Shown: in pieces, positions 36,648 through 46,804 of the stretch
How positions within the stretch are numbered: the stretch's first letter is position 1
Layout of the letters: each line of letters opens with the position of its first letter
Origin: HKST-UBA178 sp965223815
GTDB taxonomy: Bacteria > Pseudomonadota > Gammaproteobacteria > Chromatiales > Chromatiaceae
DNA: 64,000 bases
Direction of reading: 5' to 3'
Assembly (NCBI GenBank): GCA_965223815.1
Contig: OZ245019.1
Coordinates: 3,472,001 to 3,536,000, forward strand
Notes under the pieces: model-generated
Database searches by the model: none
The model's input: only the letters and a program-made list of their open reading frames with translations
Told to the model about the DNA's origin: nothing
Program-made: the position numbers and the translations under genes

Positions 36648-38126
36648 TCAAACAGTCATGCCCTTGATAGCGCGTCCCGGATACACGGGCAGGACTTCCG
36701 AATCCCTGACCACTATCGTCCCGTTGACAATGACATAGGGAATGCCTGTAGACGGCAGAGTCATTTCACCTTTTACAGGTTTGGAGTTGTCCGTAACGGT
36801 GTCCGGGTTAAAAACCGTGATGTCGGCATTGGCTCCTTCTTTGACACGACCCATCTGCTTCATTTCGGGCACGAAATCTTCAAACCATCTGGCCACCTCA
36901 TAGGTCATTTTGGAGATCGCCGTCATCAAGGGCATGTAATCCTCCTCGCGCACGAGACGCAAGGTCTTCGCGTAGCATCCTGAGCCACGCGGATGCCCCT
37001 GACCGCTCCCGTATGGTGCATCCCAATCAGGAGGATTTCCTTTCTCATCGGTGTACCCCATCCCATCCGAACCGATGATGACACCATTGCGCTGCATGGC
37101 CGCATTCACATCAGACATTCTCATATGGTGCATCATCATGAGCCCCCCCGGATCTTGCTCCCGATACTTGGCAAGCAGCTCCTTGGTCATTGTTTCCCCA
37201 GTCTTCACATAAGTAATGTCGGGGTAATCCATCTTCATCTTTTCCTGGAACCCTTCACCGAGATAGTCAGCCCCGATGATCGACGAGCCGTAGTCGTAGG
37301 GATAGGCCTCTGCGAGGATGTTCAAACCTCTTGCACGTGCGGTATCCACAAGATCAAGTGCCTCTACGGTACGATGCAGGGAGGTGCTGTGGATATGCTG
37401 AATAATCAGCGGTACATCATGGGTGAAGGCGAGTGCGATGGCCTCCAGCACACCCATGATGCCGCTGGGCTGCACATTGGACATGTAACGCACATGGGTC
37501 GCGATGCAGGTATCGTAACGCTTCGCCAGTTCGAACACCGCCTCCAACTCGGCGGAACTGACCTTGTTGTAGTAACCCACGGGAACTCCGACGCCACATC
37601 CACCCTGTTGGAGTCCCTCTTCGATATTGGCCAGGATCTTTTCCAGGTCCTTGGGGTCGTCAGCCAGTTTTTCGTGCCACAGGGCACCATCGGAAACCGC
37701 CGCATTGATGGCGCCGGAATAGAGACCAAGCCCTTTCGGGTCAACTCCGTCCAAAGCGGCCATTCGTGCCCAGACGTGGCCGACAGAAACTGCGTAGTTA
37801 GCCTGTGCTTTCCCTTCCCGCTCCTTGTAGTAGACATCAACGGGATAAGCCCCGGCCTCTATCTCTAAAGGAGAAGTCACTCCATCTCGAAGCTTTAACT
37901 TGATGGAAAATGGATCCTGGCCATGGGCATGCAAGTCTATAAATCCTGGTGCAACCACATGACCCGAGGCATCTATGACCTCCTCGCCCGATATCTCCTG
38001 ATCGGTAACGATTGCAATCTTCCCATCTGCGACGCCAACATTCCGAATTGCGTCGAACCCAGATTCAGGATCCATGACCCGACCGCCGGTGATCACGAGG
38101 TCATATTGATTGTCAGACGTCACCAT
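36648..38126 (-). CDS. D-aminoacylase-like amidohydrolase, copy 2
   Basis: A 492-residue paralogue of copy 1 (same start MVTSDNQYDLVITGGRVMDP and same end ADITVFNPDTVTDN). Metal-ligand motif DLHAHG (H-x-H), VTSPLEIEAGAYPVDVYY, the His pair IIQHIHSTSLHRTVEA, and Asp in IIGSDGMGYTDE. The classic GNCG Cys is again absent. About 47-bp spacing and same strand place it upstream of G3E copy 2. Both amidohydrolase/G3E pairs share architecture but differ in the metal-site environment (HHH against HAH), which suggests different substrates or metals. Confidence 0.85.
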   Translation of the reverse strand: MVTSDNQYDLVITGGRVMDPESGFDAIRNVGVADGKIAIVTDQEISGEEVIDASGHVVAPGFIDLHAHGQDPFSIKLKLRDGVTSPLEIEAGAYPVDVYYKEREGKAQANYAVSVGHVWARMAALDGVDPKGLGLYSGAINAAVSDGALWHEKLADDPKDLEKILANIEEGLQQGGCGVGVPVGYYNKVSSAELEAVFELAKRYDTCIATHVRYMSNVQPSGIMGVLEAIALAFTHDVPLIIQHIHSTSLHRTVEALDLVDTARARGLNILAEAYPYDYGSSIIGADYLGEGFQEKMKMDYPDITYVKTGETMTKELLAKYREQDPGGLMMMHHMRMSDVNAAMQRNGVIIGSDGMGYTDEKGNPPDWDAPYGSGQGHPRGSGCYAKTLRLVREEDYMPLMTAISKMTYEVARWFEDFVPEMKQMGRVKEGANADITVFNPDTVTDNSKPVKGEMTLPSTGIPYVIVNGTIVVRDSEVLPVYPGRAIKGMTV

Positions 38127-38205
38127 TTGTCGCTTCCTTCCGTTGTTTTTCCGTTACAACTCCAAACGCGCCAACCTGTAGTCACCCAAGGCAACCTGAG
38201 CATAA

Positions 38206-40566
38206 TTACTTCTGCTTGAGATTGATTGTCACCTTGTCGATAGACCCTGTGAATTTGCTGGTGGCGCGCGTGTATTCATCGGATACCGGGGTTTCTGCAT
38301 CGACACCCACACCGGCCGTTTCATCGGCCGAGAAAACAGCAAACTCGGTCTTCTTCACCTCCGCCGAGCCTACGGACTTACCGTTGATGTACAGGTTTGC
38401 GGTGCCGCCTGCGCCTGGCTTCTTCCCGCCTTGATATGCGAACTCCATCTTCACCGTTGCTTTGCCCTTGGGCAGCTTCTCGCTCGCTGTGGCGGTGTAA
38501 CGGTCGATCCCAAGGTAGTTGTACATGAACACCGGAGTGCCCTCCTTCACGTACAGACTCCAACCGCCGAATCGTCCCCCCTGGGCGATGATGACGCCGT
38601 TGACCGGTTTATCCCCCGTTTCGACATCGGCGATGATCTCGAATGAGGTGTTCTTGATGTTGATGAAATCGTTTTCGAGCAGGTCTGTCATACCCTCGTA
38701 CAGGGTCAGGCTGTCGCGACCAAACATCAGATCCGGTCTTCCCGCCAGCTTTGGATTGAACAGTTCCTGACGTCGGTCGTCCAAGGGCAGTACGTTGTAC
38801 TTGACCGCCTCGCTGAGGAAGACCTCCTGCAGCTTGGCGAGCAGTTCCGGATGTTCCTTGGCGAGATCCGTGGACATACTGAAGTCTTTCTCCACGTGAT
38901 ACAGCTCCCAGATATCCTCGGTGAATCGGTTCTCCACCTTGCCCCAGGGCTTGAGGTGAACGGTGCCCGCAAACCAACCGTCGTAGTAAATGCCCCGGTT
39001 GCCGAACATCTCAAAATACTGGATCTGGTGCCGATCTGGGGCCTTGGGATGATCCCAGGAGTAGACCATGCTCACCCCCTCGATGGGGCGTTGCGGTGTG
39101 CCGTTCACGACCCGCGGTTGAGGTAGCCCGGCGGCTTCCAGGATGGTTGGGACCACATCGATCACATGGTGCCATTGGCTACGAAGTTCGCCCTTCGCTT
39201 TGATCCGGTTCGGCCAGTGGGTGATCATGCCATTGCGGGTACCGCCATAGTTGGAGGCCACCTGCTTGGTCCAGGTAAAGGGCGAATCGAAGGCCACCGC
39301 CCAGCCTGCAGCCATATGAGGATAGGTGGTGGGATCGCCCCAATTGTCGTAGTGCTTCAACATGAAATCTATATCCGAACCCTGGGGCTCGTTGTTGAAA
39401 TAGGTCATCTCGTTGTACAACCCATTCATCACACCTTCGGCGCTGGTGCCGTTATCACCCGCAATGTAGAAGATGAGCGTGTTGTCCAGCTCGCCCATGT
39501 CTTCGATAGCTTGTATGAACCGGCCCGTTTCGTGATCGGCCATATCCAGATAGGCGGCAAAGACCTCCGCCTGTCGAGCGAACAGCTTCTTCTCCTTGTC
39601 TGAAAGGTCAGCCCAATCCTTGATGTCGTCCGGTTTCTTCGCCAGCTTGGTATCAGCCGGTATGACGCCGAGCTTTTTCTGCTGTTCGTAGATCCGTTCC
39701 CGAATCACATCCCAGCCCTCATCGAACTTGCCCTTGTGTTTTTCGATATATGACTTGGGCACGTGGTGAGGCGCATGGACCGCACCCGGTGCGAAGTAGA
39801 CAAAGAAGGGCTTGTCCGGAGTGAGTGCCTGCTGGAAACGCATCCACTTGATGGCCTGATTGGCCATGTCGTTCATGAAGTGATAGCTGGGGTCGTCGGG
39901 CGTCTCAACGCGGTTCTGATTGTGATAAACCGCAGGTGCCCACTGGTTGGTCTCCCCTCCCATAAACCCGTAAAACTCGTCGAAGCCCTGGTGATTCGGC
40001 CAGCGGTCCATGGGGCCGGAAGGACTGATCTCCCAGACGGCAGTCTCGTGCCATTTGCCGTACGCGGCCGTGCTGTACCCGTTGAGGCGTAGCATCTCAC
40101 CGATGCTGGCCACATCGTTGGGCAACATACCCGTAGCGCCAGGAAAGGAAGTCGCCACCTCGGTGATCTTCGCCTGGTTGGCGGAATGGTGGTTTCGACC
40201 CGTCTTAAGCGCCTGTCTTGTCGGTGAACACAGAGCCGTGGTGTGAAACTGGTTATACATCAACCCCTGGCTGGCAAGCTTATCAATGTGGGGTGTTTCA
40301 ATCACGCCACCGAAGGCGCTGGTGCCGCCGAAACCCAGATCATCGAGCAGGATAACGACCACATTGGGTGCGTCCTCGGGCGCCTTGACCTCGAACACCG
40401 GAGGCGCCTTGGCTTCCCGTGCATCAAGTGTCGTGATGGGCGGATACCAGGGTTCTTTAATGGGCAGTACGGTACGGTCAACCTGCGCCTCTTGTGAAAG
40501 CGCGGACGACGACAAAATGCAGACCAACAACCCCGCTGCCATTCCCGATCCTGGTAGTAGATGCAT
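38206..40566 (-). CDS. Exported arylsulfatase
   Basis: A 786-residue sulfatase of the alkaline-phosphatase fold. Signal peptide: MAAGLLVCILSSSALSQ. The metal-binding DD (VVILLDDLGFGG, residues 75-76), the formylglycine motif CSPTRQALKTGRN (Cys113; consensus C-x-P-S/T-R), AAYGKWHE and AGDNGTSAEG are all present. The C-terminal 200 residues form a beta-rich extension (YNYLGIDRYTATASEKLPKG, ANLYINGKSVGSAEVK) typical of larger aryl- and choline-sulfatase-like enzymes. A formylglycine-generating enzyme is needed and is not in this window. It lies upstream of the amidohydrolase copy 2 gene on the same strand with an 79-base gap; probably periplasmic, cleaving sulfate from an ester or sulfated amide. 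Confidence 0.9.
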   Translation of the reverse strand: MHLLPGSGMAAGLLVCILSSSALSQEAQVDRTVLPIKEPWYPPITTLDAREAKAPPVFEVKAPEDAPNVVVILLDDLGFGGTSAFGGVIETPHIDKLASQGLMYNQFHTTALCSPTRQALKTGRNHHSANQAKITEVATSFPGATGMLPNDVASIGEMLRLNGYSTAAYGKWHETAVWEISPSGPMDRWPNHQGFDEFYGFMGGETNQWAPAVYHNQNRVETPDDPSYHFMNDMANQAIKWMRFQQALTPDKPFFVYFAPGAVHAPHHVPKSYIEKHKGKFDEGWDVIRERIYEQQKKLGVIPADTKLAKKPDDIKDWADLSDKEKKLFARQAEVFAAYLDMADHETGRFIQAIEDMGELDNTLIFYIAGDNGTSAEGVMNGLYNEMTYFNNEPQGSDIDFMLKHYDNWGDPTTYPHMAAGWAVAFDSPFTWTKQVASNYGGTRNGMITHWPNRIKAKGELRSQWHHVIDVVPTILEAAGLPQPRVVNGTPQRPIEGVSMVYSWDHPKAPDRHQIQYFEMFGNRGIYYDGWFAGTVHLKPWGKVENRFTEDIWELYHVEKDFSMSTDLAKEHPELLAKLQEVFLSEAVKYNVLPLDDRRQELFNPKLAGRPDLMFGRDSLTLYEGMTDLLENDFINIKNTSFEIIADVETGDKPVNGVIIAQGGRFGGWSLYVKEGTPVFMYNYLGIDRYTATASEKLPKGKATVKMEFAYQGGKKPGAGGTANLYINGKSVGSAEVKKTEFAVFSADETAGVGVDAETPVSDEYTRATSKFTGSIDKVTINLKQK

Positions 40567-41298
40567 ATCTGGTTACCCCCAAACTCTCGTGTGTTTCTCA
40601 CTGCAAACCATCCCTTACCACGCCATTAGACGGATTATCGCTACTTCAGCAGCTCACTCTCATCAGGACGCCAGGTCTGCTTGATCCACGCCTCCTCCGG
40701 ATCGTACATCCTAAGTACAATTCACCAACTTTGCCCGGAGTGGTCTGCAGCTAGTCACCTTCGTGCCCCTGTGGAAAAAGATGCGCGCGTCGGGGCTATA
40801 GACCCCGTCGTTCACGAAGCTGGTGTGCTTATCGGCATAGGCCATCACCTAATGCTCTCCTCGCCATAAACCTAGTTGCCCTACTCACGCGGGGCAGTGA
40901 TGAACGCGGGGATCTTGGTAGTTATCTTCAATATCTGCGGTTGTACCGCACTGAGTTGCGCGCGACCTAAAGCCAGGTAGGGTAGATTGGTCAATCTTGT
41001 AAAGTTCCTCACTCGCATGTTTCTATCCCTTTGAAGTTGAAAGGGCAGGTAGCTGAATGCTTTACAATTTCGTTGATACAACTTCCCCGGAGCCTCATCC
41101 TGTCATTCTCGCAGTTGCCGACTTCAGATGTCTTCGCCTAATTGGGTTGGTCGTGCTTGGAAAAGCCGTTATATCGCTCGATACCCTTTCCAGCCTAGCG
41201 TGACTGCAGTAATCTCTACTTCCGTCGTGATCGCAACTTGCACACTGGCCAGTAAGCCCTGGCTTGGTTGCACCATCGATAGTGATTGTTAACCACGA
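40567..41298. other. 732-bp interval with a possible gene remnant
   Basis: No intact gene. On the minus strand, two short frames read well in tandem: 40845-40711 (MAYADKHTSFVNDGVYSPDA, ending in TAG) and 40709-40641 (MYDPEEAWIKQTWRPDESEL). They are in different frames and may be the two pieces of one decayed gene preceding the sulfatase gene. The rest is featureless. Confidence 0.4.
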
Positions 41299-41619
41299 TC
41301 ACATGTCATTAAGAATAGCTTGCTTTTTACGCTTATACTCCTCTGGCGTGATGTAACCACCCGCCGCCAGCTTATCCAGCTCCTGCATACGCTGCTGTGG
41401 TGATTTAGCAGCTGGTGCCCGGGCTGTCTTTTGCGCCGCAGCGGCCTGTGCCTCTTCAGCTTCTGTCCGGCGCTGAACATTGTTCATGACCTTGGCCGCG
41501 ACAACGCCGCCGATAAAGGCACCCGCATCGCTAGCCAACGCTTGTCCTTCGGTGAGTGCGAACGCCATAGTGATAAATACGGTAGCTGCATGTATGCGAG
41601 CTCTTTTATAAATGGACAT
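41299..41619 (-). CDS. Exported SHOCT-domain protein
   Basis: A 106-residue protein. A signal peptide (AATVFITMAFALTEGQALA, cleavage near residue 29) precedes a Gly-rich segment and an Ala/Gln-rich helical linker. The last 29 residues (QRMQELDKLAAGGYITPEEY, KRKKQAIL) form a SHOCT motif, a short C-terminal module that mediates interaction in many exported and membrane proteins. Its role here is unknown. It is followed upstream by another small secreted protein gene on the same strand with a 12-base gap. Confidence 0.75.
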   Translation of the reverse strand: MSIYKRARIHAATVFITMAFALTEGQALASDAGAFIGGVVAAKVMNNVQRRTEAEEAQAAAAQKTARAPAAKSPQQRMQELDKLAAGGYITPEEYKRKKQAILNDM

Positions 41620-41631
41620 TTTGCTACCCCA

Positions 41632-42060
41632 TCAAAGTGCAGTACAAACACCGAAAACCAGGAAACTGACACCATCTCCCACCCCGGCGCCGCTCATATT
41701 GCCGTTCTCCATATTGACCGCAATATCCCAACCACGACTGTTTTCAACGCCTTGTAAGATCAAATGCTTGGTATTTACTTCAATACTTTTTACTTGAGAG
41801 ATTGCGTCCTTACCGCTTCCATGTGCGCCCCTTACGGCCTTTTCTTCTGCATTGAAAATGAACAGCCCCGGCAGGTTAAATTCTCGGGCGTCACTCTGAG
41901 CACAACCCCCTGTTTCCAAACAGCCCACTACATCTCTTACCGCGCAGACAATATCCTTGGACCCATCCATTGCTTTCACAGCGAAACTGGGCATCAACAG
42001 CAGCAGCGTTGCTATGGCAACGGCTGCAGGGATTAGGTTATTTCTCTTGGTGCTGAACAT
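41632..42060 (-). CDS. Small secreted protein of unknown family
   Basis: About 142 residues starting MFSTKRNNLIPAAVAIATLL, with a hydrophobic signal peptide ending near SFAVKAMD. The mature part has five Cys (IVCAVRDVVGCLETGGCAQ; VFGVCTAL at the end), which suggests disulfides, and a segment GAHGSGKDAISQVKSIEVNT. No family is recognised. The ATG at 42060 follows GTGGAGGCTC, a good ribosome-binding site; the longer frame to 42126 is unlikely. It probably forms an operon with the SHOCT protein gene 12 bases downstream. Confidence 0.65.
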   Translation of the reverse strand: MFSTKRNNLIPAAVAIATLLLLMPSFAVKAMDGSKDIVCAVRDVVGCLETGGCAQSDAREFNLPGLFIFNAEEKAVRGAHGSGKDAISQVKSIEVNTKHLILQGVENSRGWDIAVNMENGNMSGAGVGDGVSFLVFGVCTAL

Positions 42061-42155
42061 TGAGCCTCCACTGAGTATGCACATCACGAGCGTCTGGGAT
42101 CTGTATCGAAAATTTTGCGACGCCACGAAAATACACTTCCAAAATCCAGGTTAGG

Positions 42156-42443
42156 TCAGTCGTCCGTTCTATCTGAACCCTGCAAGAAATCAACCGAGTA
42201 GATTGGGAAATGCAGCCTATACAAGGAATCAAGCACGCCACTCAATTCTGCTTGATCCTCTACCCGCAACAGTAGTACCGTTGTGTTCTCTGTCCGCTCT
42301 TCAATACGAGCATTTCCGATATTCCTGGCGATGCCGTCAGTGATTGCCCCCCCTACCTCTACGCGGTAGACCGCAGGCTCTGCAAATCCACAACGGCGAG
42401 ATCGATGCGAGTATCTCAAAGCAGACCTCCGGCCTTTTCGCAA
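42156..42443 (-). CDS. Small cytoplasmic protein, possible regulator domain
   Basis: A 95-residue frame. From about residue 24 the segment YRVEVGGAITDGIARNIGNA to LLRVEDQAELSGVLDSLYRL, then FPIYSVDFL, resembles a small stand-alone fold (beta strand, helix, YRIRVKG-type start) seen beside regulatory genes. The first 23 residues are Arg-rich and the only start is TTG at 42443, so the true start may lie further in or the gene may be worn. It sits next to the split MalT-like gene. No function is assigned. Confidence 0.4.
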   Translation of the reverse strand: MRKGRRSALRYSHRSRRCGFAEPAVYRVEVGGAITDGIARNIGNARIEERTENTTVLLLRVEDQAELSGVLDSLYRLHFPIYSVDFLQGSDRTDD

Positions 42444-44141
42444 TCCTCTGCTATAAATGCTCCTAGCGATAAACCTACTACTCGTTGCTTAAAACATCAT
42501 CTCTGAAAACAAGGGGGAAATAAGGGGGATTGGTATCAGAGACGCCTCTTTGGACGGCCATAGAAGACCTGGTCCGTAGTCTCGGATGGTAAAGAAACCT
42601 GACCACGATAGATTGGGTTAAAGAATTTGTGATTCAACGGTTGGTAATCAAGGCAACCGCTTCGCGCCGACTGTTTACACCCAGTTTCCGGTAAATATTC
42701 TTGAGATGGAAGTTTACCGTCTGGCTGGATATAAACAGGCGATCCGCTATTTCTTTGTCACGCAGACGCTGAACCAGCAATTTCAGAATCTGCTGCTCTC
42801 TGTTGGTCAGCAGTTCAAACGCGGCTTTATCAATATCCGGTTTGTTTGGATGGATTCCCGTCACGATCTCGCTACTTGGGTGAGCCTTGGGAAAAAAAGC
42901 ACGAAGAATGTTATCTATGTAGTAACGACTCTCCAGACGACCCGCCAACTGACATAGCGGCTCCTCAAGATCTGAACCAGGCTCCACAAAGGGTCTTATC
43001 CAGCTACCGGGCTCGCCTAAACGTAAAGCGTTTTCTAACACCATAAGTGCATCCTGCTCACGTTTTTGCTTGAGGAATACAAGGGATTGAAGTGCCAGTA
43101 TGTCAATCAACTGACAAATGTTGTGAGTGGATTCCGCAACCTCGCGGAGTACCGCGAGCAGCGTTTCGGCGCGCTTGAGATTATCGCGGGATCCCATTGC
43201 GGCAAGCACCCTGACCTGGGTGATCGATGGTACTTCCAGCCAGATGAGCATCTCGGTTCCAGCAGGCGGGCCATTAAAAGTGTTCAGCCATCGGCATGCC
43301 CCTTCCATATTACCCTGGGCCAGAGCAAGTCTTGCCTTACCGGAGCGTGCCACTGTCAAATGGTGGGAACCGGGCATCTCTTTCGCAAACTCTATCAAAA
43401 TCTCTATCGTTTCTAATGCAGTACTCGACTTGCCCTGCGCCTCGTATGCGAGTGCCAGTGTAACTAGTCCATCGACGACGGTACGGGTATGCATATTGTA
43501 TCTCTGGCTAATGGCAGGCCCCAGGCATTTCACCGTCGCTTCGATTTCATTGGCCCGGAAGTGGTATAGTCCTCTCATAAACCTGCCCAAGCCAACCACG
43601 TAATCAGAACTGTGCTCACGACCCAGATTGTCTAGCCAATAGGCATCGTCGTTGATCGGGTTAAGCTGTCCTAGAAGCATGTTTACAATTGCGCGCCCCA
43701 GGATGAGCTGGCTAAGGTACTTAAACTGTAACCGATGTGCTTCGCTGAGTTTGTTCTCCAAATCGTCCAAGACCACTTTACTCCGGCCATCCATGTGCCC
43801 AGCCAGTGCCAGATAAAACTCCACAATGCCGGATACGGTGAAACAGGTTAGGGGAATGAGCCGGCGCGCCTCCACCAACAGTTGCCTGCTTTCTGATGCC
43901 TTCCCTACCCAGTAGCACAAGATCCCTTTCCACAGCTTCCATTCGCCAAGGGAAATGGGGTCCAGTTCATCCCCGCGGACGAGCTGCTCCACTATGCCCA
44001 CGATCGGCGCAATCGCTTCGAGTTTGAATCGATAGTGCATGATCAAGGCCTCGGTGAATAACAGCGCCGGTCGCTCTTTTTTGATTTTCGTAGGCAGCCG
44101 GCCAAGCCATGTCTCCACATTGCGCCAGCCATCCCGATCTA

Positions 44142-44949
44142 GGGCCTGTTAACACTAATTTTGATAAAATCATCGGATGAAAATCACATCCGAAGAATTC
44201 AAACTCATCAAAGAATTGCTGCCAAAACAAAGGGGTAATGTCACCGTATCGAACCTGCACGTGCTTAACGCAGTTTTGTATGTAGCGGAACAAGGCTGCA
44301 AATGGCGGGCGTTACCGAAGAAATTCGGCAACTGGCACACGATTTATACGCGAATGAACCGATGGGCCAAGCAAGGTGTTTTGGATGATGTCTTCTCGGA
44401 GCTGCAAGCCAACGACATCATCAACATTCAGGTTGAGCATGTTTCAGTAGACAGCACCGCCGTGAAAGTGCATCCAGACGGTACGGGCGCGTTAAAAAAA
44501 ACGGCCCGCAAGCGATCGGTAAATCGCGAGCCGGATGGACAACTAAGATTCATATGGTAGCGGCGAATGAAAGGACCGCGGTTACGTTCTCGCTGTCGCC
44601 CGGTCAGGCGGGCGATGCGCCGGAAGGCAGAAAACTATTGAAATCCCTTGAGAATCAAGGTTGGGAAGGAACTCACGTGATCATGGACCGAGCCTACGAA
44701 GGCGACGAGACACTACAGTTGGTGCTGGACCTGGAAATGATTCCGGTAGTGCCTCCCAAGAGCAACCGTCTGACAAAATGGGACTATGACAAAGCGTTGT
44801 ACAAAAAGCGCAATGAGGTCGAACGCCTCTTTCGACGGCTAAAAGGTTTTCGCCGAATCTTTTCCCGTTTCGATAAGTTGGATGTTGTCTTCTTGTTCTT
44901 TATTAACTTCGCGTTGATTACCGATACGCTGATTAGTGTTAACAGGCCC
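44142..44949 (+). mobile_element. IS5-family insertion sequence, 808 bp, copy 1
   Basis: Terminal inverted repeats GGGCCTGTTAACACTAAT at both ends, with TA target copies at 44140-44141 and 44950-44951. One transposase gene in two frames joined at an A8 tract. Ends, size and encoded proteins match copy 2 at 57854-58661; the IS427-like subgroup of IS5 with two-frame transposase is the best fit. It interrupts the MalT-like gene. Confidence 0.9.
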
Positions 44950-44952
44950 TAG
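44177..44952 (+). CDS. IS5-family transposase read through a -1 frameshift, copy 1
   Basis: The first frame (44177-44560) begins MKITSEEFKLIKELLPKQRG and has Asp in EHVSVDSTAVKVHPDG. It contains eight A at 44494-44501. A -1 shift there leads to KNGPQAIGKSRAGWTTKIH in the second frame, which holds the remaining acidic residues: Asp in VIMDRAYEGDE and Glu in KKRNEVERLFRRLKG. The two parts together give a complete DDE transposase of about 255 residues. The stop TAG at 44950-44952 is supplied by the TA target copy plus one flanking base, not by the element itself. Confidence 0.85.
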
Positions 44953-46152
44953 TTCTGCCATACGATGCCTTTCAAGGATCTCCGCAGCGTATTCGGGGTC
45001 CACCGCTTTTAAGGCGTGCTCTATGGCTTCTGTGATATATCCGTTCGATTCAAACCAGCGACTGGCTTTTAAATGAAGTGCCTCAATCTGACTGGGTTCC
45101 AAATGCTGTTCCAACTCCGAGCCCAGCAACTCCTGAAAAAGATGGTGGTAACGGAACCACTCTCCCTTTTCATCCAAAGGAATGGTGAAGAGATTTTGAT
45201 CGTGCAGCTCTCTAACAAATTCCTCACCTGTAATTCCCACTGGTTTCGATGGGTCCTCCGGTGTACACAGGTCGTCGTATAATCCCGCGCAGAATCGATT
45301 CAGAATCGCGCATCGCAACAGACCATCGCGTAAATCCGCTGGCTGCCCCTGAATGACCTCCTGGAGCAGGTAGCGGTGGATGCTCCAGATACCCCCTTGC
45401 AGCTGCTTTAGGAAAGCGTCGGGATCTCCAACTTGTCGCAAAGCCAATGAGACCAGACGCAGTCCAACCGCCCACCCCTCAACTTCCTGTTGGAGATTGA
45501 CAATAGCAGCTTCGCTTAACTGGCCCTCCACAGAGATCTGCAGCAGCTGCTGGGTCTCAGCAGGGGTAAAACGAAGATCCCTCTGGCGCACCTCGGTCAG
45601 CTGTCCCTGGGCCCGTAGACGAGTCAAACCCAGCGGCGGATCCCGACGGGTAACGATAACTAAATGAAGGTGCGTGGGTGGGTGCGCCAGCAAACTGCGC
45701 ACCAGCTCCTGGATTTCCGATGCTCCCTGGATCCGGTGATAGTCATCCAGCACCAGTATCAAGGGCCCATCCATGCCTTCTAGTTCGTTGGAAAGGGACC
45801 TGACCATAGCACCTAGTGGTGGCAATTCGGCGGCATTTACCATCTGCCGGGTTAAAGGGCAAGAACCCGGTGCGACGGTTTCGATGGAAAACAGCAGATA
45901 GTCGAGAAACGAGCTAACTTTGCTATCCGACTCATCCAGCGAAAACCAAGCACATGGCGTCTCTTGCAAGTCAGACCAATGACTAACCAGAAGACTCTTG
46001 CCATAGCCGGCTGGAGCAGAAACCAACGTCAACGGCGTTATTGGACCTTGATCCAGCACTTTATGCAGACGCAGCCGACAAACAAAGTCTCGCGGCATGC
46101 GCGGGCGATATAGCTTGGTCCGTAAGATGTCGCTCTGTCGCTGCTTGGACAT

Positions 46153-46567
46153 TTATGGCAGTTCCACGCTTTTCGTTAATCATACTGCAACTAAGACCTG
46201 GGTCCACTACATACCATTAATGCTACCAATATCCCGCACTATGATTTACCAAGGTAAGAAACCTGATTTGGGTACTTCAGTACAGAGAACTAACGCGATT
46301 TTTACTGACGAACCTAACACTCATCGCCGGAGAATGATATTAACTCTATGTATTCTCTTGGAATACCGACTCGCGATACCTATGATTTGATTCCCGTTGG
46401 TCATTATTTTAGATAGATCGCTACAGAGAAAGGTGATCGCAAACCAGCTCTCAACTTAGGATCCGAACGCGGAAACGCGACACCAGAGGTTGTTTGTCAC
46501 CTTGAAAACTCGAATGACGGACAGTAGCGGTTGCCGTGGGTAGAGCCTATCTGTGGATCCAATACTC
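46153..46567. other. 415-bp AT-rich interval
   Basis: Nothing coding is recognised. It holds the upstream region of the MalT-like gene (minus) and ends before the broken kinase gene. Confidence 0.45.
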
Positions 46568-46651
46568 TCAATATTTTACCACTGATATTTTGTGGTATTG
46601 TGGAATAAATTCATTATTGCTTAGTCCTTTTTTTTGGGGAGGAAGCAAGCT

Positions 46652-46804
46652 ATGAAAGAAAACATGCAGGAAAAAGAGATAGCCGGCACCAAGGCAGTAA
46701 AACTTCAGTCTGAGACTAACCCACGCCGCGACTTTCTGAAAAAATCTGCCAAGCTGGCAATGCACCTCGAGTGTATGCAATTGGGGAAAGCACTCCCCAA
46801 GTAG
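46652..46804 (+). CDS. Tat-signal-like short protein, truncated
   Basis: ATG at 46652 with GGGGAGGAAGC upstream encodes MKENMQEKEIAGTKAVKLQS, then NPRRDFLKKSAKLAM, a twin-arginine motif (R-R-D-F-L-K-K), and stops soon after in HLECMQLGKALPK. In related small proteins the twin-arginine part is followed by a hydrophobic segment, which is missing here. The bases after CTGGCAATG read as antisense of the broken kinase gene, so a deletion joined the two. Small Tat-signal proteins are found beside HprK/PqqD-type genes; a precursor-peptide role is an inference. Confidence 0.5.
   Translation: MKENMQEKEIAGTKAVKLQSETNPRRDFLKKSAKLAMHLECMQLGKALPK

Larger units (their letters stand above)
42634..46152 (-). 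pseudogene. MalT-like LuxR-family regulator split by IS5
   Basis: The 5' part (46152-44950) encodes MSKQRQSDILRTKLYRPRMP, the Walker A SAPAGYGKSLLVSHW, Walker B LILVLDDYHRI and up to HRMAEL. The 3' part (44139-42634) continues with DRDGWRNVETWLGRLP. It ends with a LuxR helix-turn-helix (LTNREQQILKLLVQRLRDKE, FISSQTVNFHLKNIYRKLGV). Joining across one TA copy gives a single 902-residue frame, the size of MalT-type STAND activators (NTP-binding switch, tetratrico-like repeat sensor, DNA binding). The ligand is unknown. Only the N-terminal half (437 residues with a tail from the element) can be made while the element stays. Confidence 0.9.

Noticed and set aside
36993..37868. A 291-codon plus-strand frame opposite amidohydrolase copy 2
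   Set aside because: Antisense of a recognised gene, with no independent features.
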